Source: Pseudoluteimonas sp047602125
Lineage (GTDB): Bacteria > Pseudomonadota > Gammaproteobacteria > Xanthomonadales > Xanthomonadaceae
NCBI GenBank assembly: GCA_047602125.1
Contig: JASGIB010000001.1
Coordinates: 1,116,001-1,180,000, forward strand
DNA length: 64,000 nt
Reading direction: 5' to 3'
Shown: positions 31,541 to 40,823 of the stretch, in pieces
Numbering within the stretch: the first letter of the stretch is position 1
Layout of the letters: each line of letters opens with the position of its first letter
Program-made: the position numbers and the translations under genes
The notes under the pieces: generated by a model
The model's database searches: none
The model's input: only the letters and a program-made list of their open reading frames with translations
What the model was told of the DNA's origin: nothing

Positions 31541-31863
31541 GCTTCGCGCAACTGATCGCGAAGGTGCATCAGGCCGAGCGCGCGCTGGAAGCGCAGGAAC
31601 GCCGCGCATCCGCCAACTGGCGCCAGCTGAAGTCGAGCTGGCGCGAAGCGTGGACGCCGGGCCGCATCGTCATCGCCGGCGCGATCGCCGGCTTCCTGGT
31701 CGGGCGCGCGCGGCCCTTGCGCATGGTCGATGGCGGCAACGCCCTGCAGATGGTCGGCGCGCTCGCGGGGCTGTTCGCCGGCGGCCAGGCGCAGGCCGCC
31801 GCGGATGAAGCCGAACAGGCCGCGGAAGACGCGGGATCGGTGGAAGCGGAAGCCTCCGCATGA
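31537..31863 (+). CDS. YqjK-like small membrane protein
   Basis: A 108-residue protein, MSFAQLIAKVHQAERALEAQ. It has a basic N-terminal helix (RRASANWRQLKSSWREAWTP), one or two weak membrane helices (GRIVIAGAIAGFLVGRARPL, ALQMVGALAGLFAG), and an acidic tail. It is the third gene of the YqjD-YqjE-YqjK-type operon and overlaps both neighbours by ATGA. The family has no assigned function. Confidence 0.7.
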   Translation: MSFAQLIAKVHQAERALEAQERRASANWRQLKSSWREAWTPGRIVIAGAIAGFLVGRARPLRMVDGGNALQMVGALAGLFAGGQAQAAADEAEQAAEDAGSVEAEASA

Positions 31864-32948
31864 ACACGCCCGCATCGGAGGTTCCGGCCGGCGAACGCCC
31901 GCCGCGGCCGCGCTCGCCCGCGGCATTGGTGGTGCTGGCGGTGCTCGCGGTCGCCTACACCTTGTGGGCCGCGCAGGACCTGGTGCTGCCGGTGCTGCTG
32001 GCGATGTTCCTCGCCCTGGTCGGCAACCCGATCATCCGCATGCTGCAACGCATCTATCTGCCGCGCTTCGTCGGCGCGCTGCTGGTGCTGGTGCTCGGCA
32101 TCGCCAGCACCGCGGTGCTCGCGCGCCAGCTGGCGCAGCCGGCCGGCGAGTGGGTTCGCGAAGTGCCGCGCGAGTTCAGCCAGCTCGCGCCCAAGCTGCG
32201 CGACCTGGCCAAGCCCGTTCGCGACGCCAACCGGGTCGCCGAGAACATCGCCCGCGCCGCCGGCGGCGACGGCAGTTCGAAACCCGTGCAGGTGATGAAG
32301 ACCGAGGTCAACGATCCCTACCGGGCATTGTTCGCGACCCCGCGCATGGTCGCCTCGGTGCTGGCGATGGTGCTGCTGACGTTCTTCTTCATGGTCTACG
32401 GCGAAAGCCTGCAGCGGCATGCGATCGCCCTGCTGCCGGACCGGCAGAAGAAGAAGGTGACGGTGGAGATCCTGCACGCGATCGAGATCGAGATGTCGCG
32501 CTACGTGCTCACGATCAGCGTGATCAACGCCCTGCTCGGCCTGGCCTACGCGTTCGCGCTGTACCTGCTGCTCGACCTGCCGATGGACGAGGCTCTGATG
32601 TGGGGCACGATGGCGGCGCTGCTGAACTTCGCGCCCTACGTCGGGCCGCTGATCGGCATGGTGGTGATGCTGGCGATGGGATTCCTCAGCTTCGACACGA
32701 CCTGGGCATCGTTGCTGCCGGCCGCGATCTACCTCGGCCTGCACACGCTGGAAGGCCAGCTGGTCACGCCGATCGTGCTCGGCAGGCGCATGGCGCTGTC
32801 GCCGCTGCTGCTGATCCTGGCGCTGATGGTGTTCGGCTGGATGTGGGGCATCCTCGGCCTGCTGCTGGCGGTGCCGCTGCTGGTGTGCGTGAAGATCATC
32901 CTGTCCCGGATCGAGGGCATGGAAGGCTGGGCCAGGCTGCTGGAGTGA
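31860..32948 (+). CDS. AI-2E/PerM family transporter
   Basis: A 362-residue polytopic protein. The family pattern is present: an early pair of helices (SPAALVVLAVLAVAYTLWAA, DLVLPVLLAMFLALVGNPII), a periplasmic helical region, PRMVASVLAMVLLTFFFMVY, and the conserved LNFAPYVGPLIGMVVMLAMG and LVTPIVLGRRMALSPLLLIL segments, then FGWMWGILGLLLAVPLLVCV. Members export autoinducer-2 or other small molecules or act as Na+/H+ antiporters; the substrate here is unknown. It is coupled to the preceding gene by ATGA overlap. Confidence 0.85.
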   Translation: MNTPASEVPAGERPPRPRSPAALVVLAVLAVAYTLWAAQDLVLPVLLAMFLALVGNPIIRMLQRIYLPRFVGALLVLVLGIASTAVLARQLAQPAGEWVREVPREFSQLAPKLRDLAKPVRDANRVAENIARAAGGDGSSKPVQVMKTEVNDPYRALFATPRMVASVLAMVLLTFFFMVYGESLQRHAIALLPDRQKKKVTVEILHAIEIEMSRYVLTISVINALLGLAYAFALYLLLDLPMDEALMWGTMAALLNFAPYVGPLIGMVVMLAMGFLSFDTTWASLLPAAIYLGLHTLEGQLVTPIVLGRRMALSPLLLILALMVFGWMWGILGLLLAVPLLVCVKIILSRIEGMEGWARLLE

Positions 32949-32978
32949 CCGCGGCCGGCCGGCGATTACAATGCCGGC

Positions 32979-33701
32979 GTGGACTTCCGCGTCGACGCCA
33001 TCACCCTCGATCTCGATGACACCCTGTGGCCGTTCGCGCCGATCGGCGCGCGGATCGAGCGCTCGCTGCACGACTGGTTCCTCGCGCGCAGCCCCGGGAC
33101 CGCGGCGCGCTTCCCGATCGAGGCCATGCGCGCACTGCGCGAACGCATCCATGCCGAGCATCCGCAGCACGCGCACGACCTCGGCCTGCTGCGGCGGCTG
33201 ACCATCGAACGCGCCCTGCACGAATCGGGCGGCGACCCGGCGCTCGCCGCCGAAGCGCACGCGCTGTTCCTCGACGAACGCAACCGCGTCGATTTCCATC
33301 CCGAGGTTCCCGATGCGCTGCGCGAACTCGCCGCGCTGCGCCCGCTCGCGGCGCTGAGCAACGGCAACGCCGACCTCGAGCGCATCGGCATCGCCCACCT
33401 GTTCCGCTTCCGCCTCGGGGCGAAGGAATTCGGAAGCGCCAAGCCCAATGCCGCGATCTTCCTCGCCGCCTGCGAACGCCTCGGCGCCGAACCCGCGCGC
33501 GTGCTGCACGTCGGCGACCACCCCGAACAGGACGCGCTCGGTGCCCGCCGCGCGGGCCTGCGCTGCGCCTGGATCAACCGCGACGGCGATGCATGGCCGT
33601 TCGCCGATGCGGCGCCCGACCTCGAATTCCCCGACCTCGCCGCGCTGGTCGCCTGGTTGCGCGCGCGCGATTCCGAAACCGCAGCAAGGAGCGCCGCATG
33701 A
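32979..33701 (+). CDS. HAD superfamily hydrolase
   Basis: A 240-residue protein from GTG 32979. Motif I is AITLDLDDTLWPFAP (nucleophile Asp in D-L-D-D-T), motif II lies in RPLAALSNGNADLERIGIAH, motif III Lys is in FGSAKPNAAIFLAACERLGA, and motif IV is VLHVGDHPEQDALGARRAGL. These mark an HAD-IA phosphatase. The helical cap (PGTAARFPIEAMRALRERIH) is short. The substrate is unknown. It overlaps the aminopeptidase start by ATGA. Confidence 0.85.
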   Translation: MDFRVDAITLDLDDTLWPFAPIGARIERSLHDWFLARSPGTAARFPIEAMRALRERIHAEHPQHAHDLGLLRRLTIERALHESGGDPALAAEAHALFLDERNRVDFHPEVPDALRELAALRPLAALSNGNADLERIGIAHLFRFRLGAKEFGSAKPNAAIFLAACERLGAEPARVLHVGDHPEQDALGARRAGLRCAWINRDGDAWPFADAAPDLEFPDLAALVAWLRARDSETAARSAA

Positions 33702-35065
33702 CGGCCTATTCCCCCGCCGACGCCACCGTGTTCCGCGTCCTGCACCTGGTGCGCCGCGACGGCTACGAGGATTGGCGCGCGCGCCAGCACGCGGCGATGG
33801 CGCAGTGGCTGCTCGCGCACGGTTTCGATGCCTCGCCCGGCGCCGCGCTGGTGGTGCCCGCGGGCGATGGCGCGGTCGAGGGCGCGGTGCTCGGCCTCGG
33901 CGATCCACACGACCCGCTGTCCTACGCGCACGCGCCGTTCGCGCTGCCGCCCGGCGACTGGGAAGTGCGCGAACCGCTCGACGAGGACGCGCGCAAGGCG
34001 CTGCAGCTCGGCTGGGGCTTGGGAGCGTATCGCTTCGACCGCTACCGCACGCTGCCGCGCGCACCGGCGCGCCTGCGGCTCGCATCGCCGGATGCCGAAA
34101 CCGCCGACGTGCTCGCCGCCTGCCTGCGCGTGCGCGACCTGGTGAACACGCCGGCCGACGACCTCGGGCCGCAGCAGCTTGAGGAGGTCCTGCGCGACAT
34201 CGCGGCGCGCCACGGCGCCGAATGCATGGCCATCGTCGGCGACGACCTGCTCGCCCGGAACCTGCCCGCGATCCACGCCGTCGGCCGCGGTTCGCACCGA
34301 GCGCCGCGCCTGCTACGCCTGGACTGGGGCGACGCTTCGCATCCGCGCCTCGCGCTGGTCGGCAAGGGCGTGTGCTTCGACACCGGCGGCCTCGACCTCA
34401 AGACCGCCGACGGCATGCGCAACATGAAGAAGGACATGGGCGGCGCGGCGCACGCGATCGCGCTGGCCGAACTGATCATGGCGCGCAAGCTTCCGGTGCA
34501 GCTGACGCTGCTGGTGCCGGCGGTGGAGAACGCGATCGGCCCGATGGCGCTGCGCCCGGGCGACGTGATCGCCACGCGCAAGGGCGTGAGCGTGGAAATC
34601 GACAACACCGATGCCGAAGGCCGCCTGGTGCTGTGCGATGCGCTGGTCGCGGCCGCGGAGGATTCACCGGCGTTGTTGATGGATTTCGCCACGCTCACCG
34701 GCGCTGCGCGCGTCGCGCTCGGCCCGGAACTACCCGCGCTGTTTTCCAACGACGAATCGGTCGCGGCGGATTGGCTGTCCGCCGCCGCCCGCGCGCGCGA
34801 TCCGTTGTGGCGCATGCCGCTGTGGCGGCCGTACCTGCGCTACCTCACCAGCAACGTGGCCGACATCGCCAATGCCGGACCGTCGAAGATGGCAGGCAGC
34901 ATCAGCGCCGCGCTATACCTCGAACGCTTCGTCCCGGCGGCGATGCCTTGGGTGCACCTCGATGTGTATTCGTGGAACGACGCGGATCGCCCCGGCCGAC
35001 CCGCTGGCGGCGAGGCGCAGGGATTGCGCGCGGCGTGGGCGATGTTGAAGGGAAGGTTTGGTTGA
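33698..35065 (+). CDS. M17 leucyl aminopeptidase family protein
   Basis: A 455-residue protein. The C-terminal catalytic domain has LVGKGVCFDTGGLDLKTADG (metal-binding Lys/Asp), MRNMKKDMGGAAHAIALAEL, GDVIATRKGVSVEIDNTDAE and GRLVLCDALVA (the NTDAEGRL signature), and DFATLTGAARVALGPELPAL. Two-metal aminopeptidases of this family release N-terminal residues in the cytoplasm. The N-terminal domain is shorter than in PepA, as in the group of family members usually annotated only as leucyl aminopeptidase family protein. Confidence 0.88.
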   Translation: MTAYSPADATVFRVLHLVRRDGYEDWRARQHAAMAQWLLAHGFDASPGAALVVPAGDGAVEGAVLGLGDPHDPLSYAHAPFALPPGDWEVREPLDEDARKALQLGWGLGAYRFDRYRTLPRAPARLRLASPDAETADVLAACLRVRDLVNTPADDLGPQQLEEVLRDIAARHGAECMAIVGDDLLARNLPAIHAVGRGSHRAPRLLRLDWGDASHPRLALVGKGVCFDTGGLDLKTADGMRNMKKDMGGAAHAIALAELIMARKLPVQLTLLVPAVENAIGPMALRPGDVIATRKGVSVEIDNTDAEGRLVLCDALVAAAEDSPALLMDFATLTGAARVALGPELPALFSNDESVAADWLSAAARARDPLWRMPLWRPYLRYLTSNVADIANAGPSKMAGSISAALYLERFVPAAMPWVHLDVYSWNDADRPGRPAGGEAQGLRAAWAMLKGRFG

Positions 35066-35102
35066 AATCGCGAACGAGGCTTAGTTGGATAGACAAATTC
35101 CG

Positions 35103-35591
35103 ATGCGATTAACCAGATCGGTTTTCTTGCCAAGCCTTGGACTCGCCGCTGCAGCGTTGCTGTGCGGCTGCGAAGTCGGTCGAGGTCCTGTCGTCCAGAT
35201 TCAAACATGCGTCGAAAATGAAAGCGGAATTTCCGACCTCAGGAAAATCCTTCGCCGGTCGGCGCTGGATGCCGGGCTGGAATTCACCGATTACAGCTCC
35301 AAGCGGCCGGCGGAACTGAAAGCCGCCGGCGTCTCGCTGGCATTTCTGCGGAAGCCTGAAGATTATTTCGAAGTCTCGGCAAATAATGGCGCTGGCGCAG
35401 GATTTGCCGCAGGCAACCTCGGCTTGTCCAGCTTCGAAGTCTCCATCGGCTTCAATGGAGGCGACAAAGCGGGAATCGAAGCGAAGGCACTGGCCGCACG
35501 CGTTGTTCCTGAAATCTCTAAACGCTGGCCAGTTCTTATTGTGCCCGCCGATCGTGGCGCATTGCCGACTGGTCAATGTCCGAGCAAGTAA
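35103..35591 (+). CDS. hypothetical lipoprotein
   Basis: A 162-residue protein from ATG 35103 (MRLTRSVFLPSLGLAAAALL), ending its signal peptide at LLCGC, a lipobox with Cys+1. The mature part shows ISDLRKILRRSALDAGLEFT, GFAAGNLGLSSFEVSIGFNG and EISKRWPVLIVPADRGALPT. No family is recognised. An upstream in-frame ATG at 35085 would put charged residues before the signal. GC content is lower than in neighbours, hinting at a recently acquired or fast-evolving gene. Confidence 0.7.
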   Translation: MRLTRSVFLPSLGLAAAALLCGCEVGRGPVVQIQTCVENESGISDLRKILRRSALDAGLEFTDYSSKRPAELKAAGVSLAFLRKPEDYFEVSANNGAGAGFAAGNLGLSSFEVSIGFNGGDKAGIEAKALAARVVPEISKRWPVLIVPADRGALPTGQCPSK

Positions 35592-35857
35592 GCCGGAGAA
35601 GCCCGTAGCACGTAGCGCGGAACCCGCAAAGCGGTTTCCGCCATCGCCATGTTCGGCATGCGGAATCTCCCCGCCTTCGCGGGGGTAGGCTCTGCGGAGG
35701 TTCCGCCCTACGCGGATACGCCGAACAACCCGCGCGCATGGTGGGCTTGAGCCCACCCTACGGGATCGCGGCGAATTCGCAGGGTGGGCCCAGGCCCACC
35801 GATGCCGCGTCGGTCGCGATCGAGAGCGCTCCCACAACAACGGCATCGGGCACGCGG
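35592..35857. repeat. cluster of intergenic hairpins
   Basis: Three kinds occur in a row: GCGGAACCCGC...GCGGTTTCCGC (about 35616-35640), CCCCGCCTTCGCGGGG, and GGTGGGCTTGAGCCCACC and GGTGGGCCCAGGCCCACC. The pair GTAGCGCGGAACC and GGTTCCGCCCTAC frames the first block, like the element at 175-262. Dispersed palindromes; no gene is seen here. Confidence 0.65.
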
Positions 35858-35858
35858 C

Positions 35859-36461
35859 TTACAACCAACCCTTCTGCCGCGCGAGGCGACTCGCTTCGAT
35901 GCGGTTCGCCGCGCCGAGTTTGCCGATGGCTTCGGACAGGTAATTGCGCACCGTTCCCGCCGAGAGATTGAGCAACGTCGCGATGTCGCCGGCGGACAGG
36001 CCGTCGCCGGCGAGGCGCAGCACCTGGCGTTCGCGGTCGTTGAGCGGATCGGATTCGGTCCACGCGTCCATCGCCAGTTGCGGATCGACCGCGCGGCCGC
36101 CGTGGCGCACGCGGCGGATCGCGTCGGCGAGTTGTTCGGCCGGCGAATCCTTGAGCAGGTAACCGCAGACGCCGGCATCGAGCGCGCGGCGCAGGAAGCC
36201 CGGGCGCGCGAAGGTGGTCAGGATCACCACCTTCACCGGCAGTTCGTGGCGCTGCACGCGCTGCGCGAGTTCGAGCCCGGTCAGGCCCGGCATCTCGATG
36301 TCGGTGACGAGGATGTCGGGCTTGAGCCGCTGCAGCTCGCGCCACGCGGCCTCGCCGTCGGGCGCGGAACCGAGCACCTCGATGTCGGTTTCCAGCGACA
36401 GCAGCGCCGACAGCGCGCCGCGCACCATTGCCTGGTCCTCGGCGAGCAGCACGCGGATCAT
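35859..36461 (-). CDS. NarL/DesR-type response regulator
   Basis: A 200-residue regulator. The receiver domain has MIRVLLAEDQAMVRGALSAL (acidic pocket), DILVTDIEMPGLTGLELAQR (phospho-acceptor Asp in VTDIEMPG), VVILTTFARPGFLRRALDAG and GYLLKDSP (conserved Lys). The LuxR-type HTH is LNDRERQVLRLAGDGLSAGD, IATLLNLSAGTVRNYLSEAI. The start overlaps the kinase stop (ATGA). With the DesK-like kinase and an ABC-2 exporter upstream, it probably controls that exporter or membrane-lipid genes. Confidence 0.9.
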   Translation of the reverse strand: MIRVLLAEDQAMVRGALSALLSLETDIEVLGSAPDGEAAWRELQRLKPDILVTDIEMPGLTGLELAQRVQRHELPVKVVILTTFARPGFLRRALDAGVCGYLLKDSPAEQLADAIRRVRHGGRAVDPQLAMDAWTESDPLNDRERQVLRLAGDGLSAGDIATLLNLSAGTVRNYLSEAIGKLGAANRIEASRLARQKGWL

Positions 36462-37639
36462 GCGCCCGCCTCCGCCGCGAGCGCGGGCAACGGCACCGCG
36501 ACCTCGACCGCGGTGCCCGCCTTCGACGATGCGAATTCGAAACTGCCGCCAAGTGCGCGCACGCGTTCGCGCATGCCGACCACGCCGTTGCCTTCTGCCG
36601 ACGAGGCGCCGCGGCCGTCGTCGGCGATGCGCATGCGCAGCCCGCCGTTCTCGCGCACGAAACGCACCTCGGCGCGCGAGGCATGCGCGTGGCGGGCGAT
36701 GTTGGTCGCGGCCTCGCGCAGCACCAGCGCCAGCGGACGCTCGATCTCCGGCGAAAGGGCCGGTGGCGCGTCGTAGTCGAGCGCGACCGCTGACGATTCG
36801 AGCAGCAATCGCGCCGAAGCCAGTTCCGCGGCGAGGTCGGCGGCGCGGAAACCGGTGACCGCGGCGCGGACTTCGGCCAGCGCGTGGCGCGCGACCTTTT
36901 CCGCTTCGGCGATTTCCGTGCGCGCGGCGGCGGCGTCGCGATCGATCAATTTGCGCGAGAGTTCCAGCTTCAGCGTGATCAGCGACAGCGTATGCCCGAG
37001 CAGGTCGTGCAGGTCGCGGCCGATGCGCTCGCGCTCGGCGGTGGCGGCGAGCCGGCGCACTTCGTCGTGCGACAGCCGCAGCGCGTCCTGCTGCGCGCGA
37101 TCGCGCTGCTCGACGCCGACGATCACGCCGATCACCAACGTCATCGGCGGCAGCCACACCACCGACTGCCACGGATAGCCGATCCACAGCGCTTCGGCGA
37201 CCACGGCGCAGCCCAGCAGCAGCACTACCGCAAGGTAGCGAAGCAACCCTTCGCGCGCGTTGCATCCGGGCGCCAGCATCACGCAGCCGAACACGAAGTA
37301 GCTCAGCCCGGACGGATACCAGGGCAGCATGGCCATGGCCAGCGCGACCATCGCCAGCGGATACAGGCGCGCGTGGCGCGACGGCGCAAGCAGGGTCTTC
37401 GCGTACAAGAACAGGAACAGCGGGAACGACGCCAGCGTGAGCAGCGCCCAGCGCAGGTCGTAGCCGATGCCGAAGGCCGGGGTGATGAACACCCACGCCG
37501 ACCACAGCAGGTGGACGAACTCGGAGCGCCCGGTCTTGCCACGACGGATCGCATCGGCCAGGTGCGAATCGGGCGCGGGCCGCAGCCACGAAGGCCATCC
37601 CCGCGGCGCGGCGTTGGCGATGTGCGTTTCCGGATTCAT
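36458..37639 (-). CDS. DesK-like sensor histidine kinase
   Basis: A 393-residue kinase. Five or six membrane helices fill residues 40-165 (FVHLLWSAWVFITPAFGIGY, YPLAMVALAMAMLPWYPSGL, LRYLAVVLLLGCAVVAEALW). The dimerisation motif ERERIGRDLHDLLGHTLSLI provides the phosphorylated His, as in HisKA_3 kinases. The ATPase region has LVLREAATNIARHAHASRAE (N box) and LRMRIADDGRGASSAEGNGV (G box). DesK-like kinases sense membrane state. It lies between the ABC permease and the response regulator in one minus-strand operon. Confidence 0.9.
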   Translation of the reverse strand: MNPETHIANAAPRGWPSWLRPAPDSHLADAIRRGKTGRSEFVHLLWSAWVFITPAFGIGYDLRWALLTLASFPLFLFLYAKTLLAPSRHARLYPLAMVALAMAMLPWYPSGLSYFVFGCVMLAPGCNAREGLLRYLAVVLLLGCAVVAEALWIGYPWQSVVWLPPMTLVIGVIVGVEQRDRAQQDALRLSHDEVRRLAATAERERIGRDLHDLLGHTLSLITLKLELSRKLIDRDAAAARTEIAEAEKVARHALAEVRAAVTGFRAADLAAELASARLLLESSAVALDYDAPPALSPEIERPLALVLREAATNIARHAHASRAEVRFVRENGGLRMRIADDGRGASSAEGNGVVGMRERVRALGGSFEFASSKAGTAVEVAVPLPALAAEAGA

Positions 37640-37656
37640 GCGATGCAGATGCTACT

Positions 37657-38451
37657 TCAGCCGTGGCGGCGCAGGCGGCGCGCGGCCAGCAGCAGGAAGC
37701 CCAGGGTGAACCCGGCCAGCACCAGCGCGTGCGGCAGCCGCGCGCCGGTGTCGAAGCCGACCGCGGACAACGCCAGCGCGTTGAGGTGATAGCTCGGCCA
37801 GATCGGCGCGAGCTGGCGCAGGATCGCCGGCATCATGTGCAACGGGAACCACAGGCCGGACAGGAATGCCATCGGCAGGTAGATCATGTTCAGCAGCCCC
37901 GGCGCGCCCTGGCCCTTGAGCAGCGTGCCGACGAACAGGCCGAGCGCGCAGAACGGCAGCACGCCCAGCGCGTCCACCACCAGCAACGCGGCCATCTGCG
38001 ACGGCACCAGCGGTGCGTGCGCCAGGCCCAGCGCGAGCGCCAGCAACAGCGCGCCGACCACCAGCGCCACCATGACCGCCATCAGCATCTTGCCGAGCAG
38101 GTAGGCGCCCGGCGGCATCGGCAGCGCGCGCTTAAGCGTGAGCAGGCCGCTGTCGCGTTCCAGCGCCAGCGACACACCGAAGCCGAACAAGCCCGGCGCC
38201 ATTACCCCGAACGAGCTGTAGCTGGCGAGCATGTAACGCGCGGCCTCGCCATTGCCGTGGTTCATCACCATGCCGAACATCACGAAGAACACGTTCGGGA
38301 ACAGGATGATCGGCAGCAGGAAGCCGGGATTGCGCAGGTAGCGCAGGACTTCGCTGCGGGCTTCCTGCAGGTAGGCGTTGAACACGCGCGTGCGCGGCAT
38401 CGATGCGGCATGCGGGCGTTCGGACAGGATCGACAGGTCGATGGCGTTCAT
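37657..38451 (-). CDS. ABC-2 type transporter permease
   Basis: A 264-residue protein with a cytoplasmic N-terminus (YLQEARSEVLRYLRNPGFLL) and six hydrophobic segments, including FLLPIILFPNVFFVMFGMVM, MLMAVMVALVVGALLLALAL, LLVVDALGVLPFCALGLFVG and NMIYLPMAFLSGLWFPLHMM. The last is the conserved ABC-2 stretch (P-[ML]-x-FLSG). It forms an exporter with the ATPase encoded directly upstream (starts overlap by TGATG). The substrate is unknown; lipids or small antimicrobials are usual for exporters tied to DesKR-like systems. Confidence 0.88.
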   Translation of the reverse strand: MNAIDLSILSERPHAASMPRTRVFNAYLQEARSEVLRYLRNPGFLLPIILFPNVFFVMFGMVMNHGNGEAARYMLASYSSFGVMAPGLFGFGVSLALERDSGLLTLKRALPMPPGAYLLGKMLMAVMVALVVGALLLALALGLAHAPLVPSQMAALLVVDALGVLPFCALGLFVGTLLKGQGAPGLLNMIYLPMAFLSGLWFPLHMMPAILRQLAPIWPSYHLNALALSAVGFDTGARLPHALVLAGFTLGFLLLAARRLRRHG

Positions 38452-39371
38452 CAGGCGGCTTCCTGCAACGGGGCGACGGCATCGTCGCGGGTGAGTTCGA
38501 CGAAGGCCTCAGCGAGGCCGGCGGCGCGCACTTCCAGCGCGGACAACTGCGCGTCCTGCGCAAGCAGGCGCCGCACGAGCGGTTCGACGTGTTCGGTGGC
38601 CAGGCACAGGCGTTCGCCGTCGATGCGCGCTTCGGCCACTTCCGGCCAGGCCGCGACTTCGGCCAGCGACAGCCGCGTCGCGCACCACACGCGCTTCAAC
38701 GCGATCCGCGCGCGCAACGCTCCGACGCTGCCTTCGCTGATCACGCGGCCGCGCGCCATCACGCAGACGCGATCGGCCAGCGCCTCGGCTTCCTCCAGGT
38801 AATGCGTGGTCAGCACCACCGACACGCCTTCCGCGACCAGCGCGCGGATCGCGGCCCACAGCTTTTCCCGCGCCTCGATGTCCATGCCGACGGTGGGTTC
38901 GTCGAGGAACAGCAATCGCGGATTCCCGCACAGGGCGAGCGCGAACTGCACGCGCCGTTGCTGGCCGCCGGAGAGTTTCCCGTACGGGCGTTGCAGAAGA
39001 TCCGCGACGCCGGCCAGTTCCGCGCTTTCGACGATGTTGCGCGGCGACGGATAGTAGCTCGCGGTCAACCGGATGAGTTCGCCGACGCGCAGGGTCGGTG
39101 GCAGGGCCGCGTCCTGCAGCATCACGCCGATGCCGCGGCGCGCCTCGATCCGCTGTGGATCCATGCCGAACAATTCCACCTCGCCGGCATCTGCGCGCAG
39201 CAATCCGAGCAGCAGGCCGATCGCGGTGGTCTTGCCGGCGCCGTTGGGCCCGAGCAACGCGAGCAGTTCGCCGCCGCGCAATTCGAGGTCGACGCCGTCC
39301 AGCGCGCGCACCGTTCCATACGACATGGACGCACCGCGCAGCCGCGCCAACACGCCATCCCCGTTCGCCAT
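38451..39371 (-). CDS. ABC transporter ATP-binding protein
   Basis: A 306-residue ATPase. Walker A is LLALLGPNGAGKTTAIGLLL, the Q-loop lies in GIGVMLQDAALPPTLRVGEL, the signature motif is GKLSGGQQRRVQFALALCGN, Walker B is PRLLFLDEPTVGMDIEAREK, and the switch His is in SVVLTTHYLEEAEALADRVC. The C-terminal 80 residues are an accessory domain typical of drug/lipid-export ATPases. It is the first gene of the minus-strand order ATPase-permease-kinase-regulator. Confidence 0.9.
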   Translation of the reverse strand: MANGDGVLARLRGASMSYGTVRALDGVDLELRGGELLALLGPNGAGKTTAIGLLLGLLRADAGEVELFGMDPQRIEARRGIGVMLQDAALPPTLRVGELIRLTASYYPSPRNIVESAELAGVADLLQRPYGKLSGGQQRRVQFALALCGNPRLLFLDEPTVGMDIEAREKLWAAIRALVAEGVSVVLTTHYLEEAEALADRVCVMARGRVISEGSVGALRARIALKRVWCATRLSLAEVAAWPEVAEARIDGERLCLATEHVEPLVRRLLAQDAQLSALEVRAAGLAEAFVELTRDDAVAPLQEAA

Positions 39372-39560
39372 GCCGCCACCTCCGTCATCGATGCGGCCAT
39401 GCTCGGCGCGCGCTTCTAGGGCGGGCAGTCGCCGCGATCACGCATTCGGCATGACATCCGTCAGGTGACGCCGACGCCGCTTGTGCCTAGCCTGCACGCC
39501 TGCCTACCGCATCGGCGCATGCCACAATCCGCGCATTCGCCGTTCCTTCCCCCGAGCCGC

Positions 39561-40823
39561 ATGAATTCCAACGCCGACCTGCTGAAATCCCTGAAGATCG
39601 ACCGCAGCGCCCCGCCGCCGCCTTCGCGCAAGGGCCTGTGGATCGGGCTGGGCGTGGCCGCGGCGGTGCTGCTGCTCGTCGTCGCCGGCTGGCTGCTGTT
39701 CGCGCGCGGCAAGGCGACCGAAGTGCAGGTCGCGCCGGTGGTGGCCATCGGCGGCGGCAACGGCGGCGCGGCCTCGGTGCTCGACGCCACCGGATATGTC
39801 GTGGCACGGCGCATGGCCACGGTCTCGGCCAAGATCACCGGCCGCGTGCGCGAGATCCGCATCGAGGAAGGCCAGCACGTGGCCGAGGGCGAGGTCATCG
39901 CCACGCTCGACCCGATCGACGCCGACCAGCAACTTGCCCTCGCCCGCGCGCAGGCCGCGGCCGCGCAGAGCCAGGCCGATGCGACCGCGGCGCAACTGCG
40001 CGACGCCGAAGCCAACGCCTCGCGCCTGTCGGCGCTGGCGCCGCAGCAGCTGGTGTCGAAGGCGCAACGCGACCAGGCCATCGCCCAGCGCGACGCACTG
40101 CGTGCGCAGCTCGCGACCGCGCGCAACAACGCGCGCGCCGCCGGCGATTCGCTGCGCATCGCCGAGCAGGGCGTGGACAACACCATCATCCGCGCGCCGT
40201 TCGCCGGCGTGGTGATCGCCAAGGCCGCGCAGCCGGGCGAAATCGTGTCGCCGTTCTCCGCCGGCGGCGGCTTCACCCGCACCGGCATCGGCACCATCGT
40301 CGACATGGATTCGCTGGAAGTGCAGGTCGACGTCGGCGAGGCCTACATCGGCCGCGTGCAGCCGGGCATGCCGACCGAAGCGACGTTGAACGCGTATCCC
40401 GACTGGAAGATCCCGGGCAAGGTGATCGCGATCATCCCCACCGCCGACCGCGGCAAGGCCACGGTGACGGTGCGCGTGGGGCTGGATTCGCGCGATCCGC
40501 GCATCGTCCCCGACATGGGCGTGCGCGTGAGCTTCCTCGAGAAGACCGCGCCGCAGGAACAGAAGCAGAAACCCGGCGTGCTCGTGCCGGGTGCGGCCAT
40601 CGTGCAGCGCGGCAACGCCGACGTGGCCTTCGTGGTCGATGGCGAACGCGTGCAGAAACACGCGCTGCAACTCGGCCGCACCCTCGGCGACGACCGCGAA
40701 GTGCTGTCGGGCCTTTCCGCCGGCGACCAGGTCGTGCTGGCTCCGCCAGGGAAGCTCGCCGACGGCGCCAAGGTGAAGGTCGCGCCCGCGGACGACGCCG
40801 ATTCCAAATCCGATTCCGAATAA
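39561..40823 (+). CDS. periplasmic adaptor (HlyD/MacA-like) subunit of an ABC efflux system
   Basis: A 420-residue protein from ATG 39561 (MNSNADLLKSLKIDRSAPPP). One membrane helix (GLWIGLGVAAAVLLLVVAGW) is followed by the adaptor layout: barrel-sandwich half VSAKITGRVREIRIEEGQHV, a coiled coil from ADQQLALARAQAAAAQSQAD to GDSLRIAEQG, the second half VDNTIIRAPFAGVVIAKAAQ, then beta-barrel and membrane-proximal domains. It would bridge the ABC permeases encoded downstream to an outer-membrane channel. It is the first gene of a four-gene plus-strand operon. Confidence 0.88.
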   Translation: MNSNADLLKSLKIDRSAPPPPSRKGLWIGLGVAAAVLLLVVAGWLLFARGKATEVQVAPVVAIGGGNGGAASVLDATGYVVARRMATVSAKITGRVREIRIEEGQHVAEGEVIATLDPIDADQQLALARAQAAAAQSQADATAAQLRDAEANASRLSALAPQQLVSKAQRDQAIAQRDALRAQLATARNNARAAGDSLRIAEQGVDNTIIRAPFAGVVIAKAAQPGEIVSPFSAGGGFTRTGIGTIVDMDSLEVQVDVGEAYIGRVQPGMPTEATLNAYPDWKIPGKVIAIIPTADRGKATVTVRVGLDSRDPRIVPDMGVRVSFLEKTAPQEQKQKPGVLVPGAAIVQRGNADVAFVVDGERVQKHALQLGRTLGDDREVLSGLSAGDQVVLAPPGKLADGAKVKVAPADDADSKSDSE

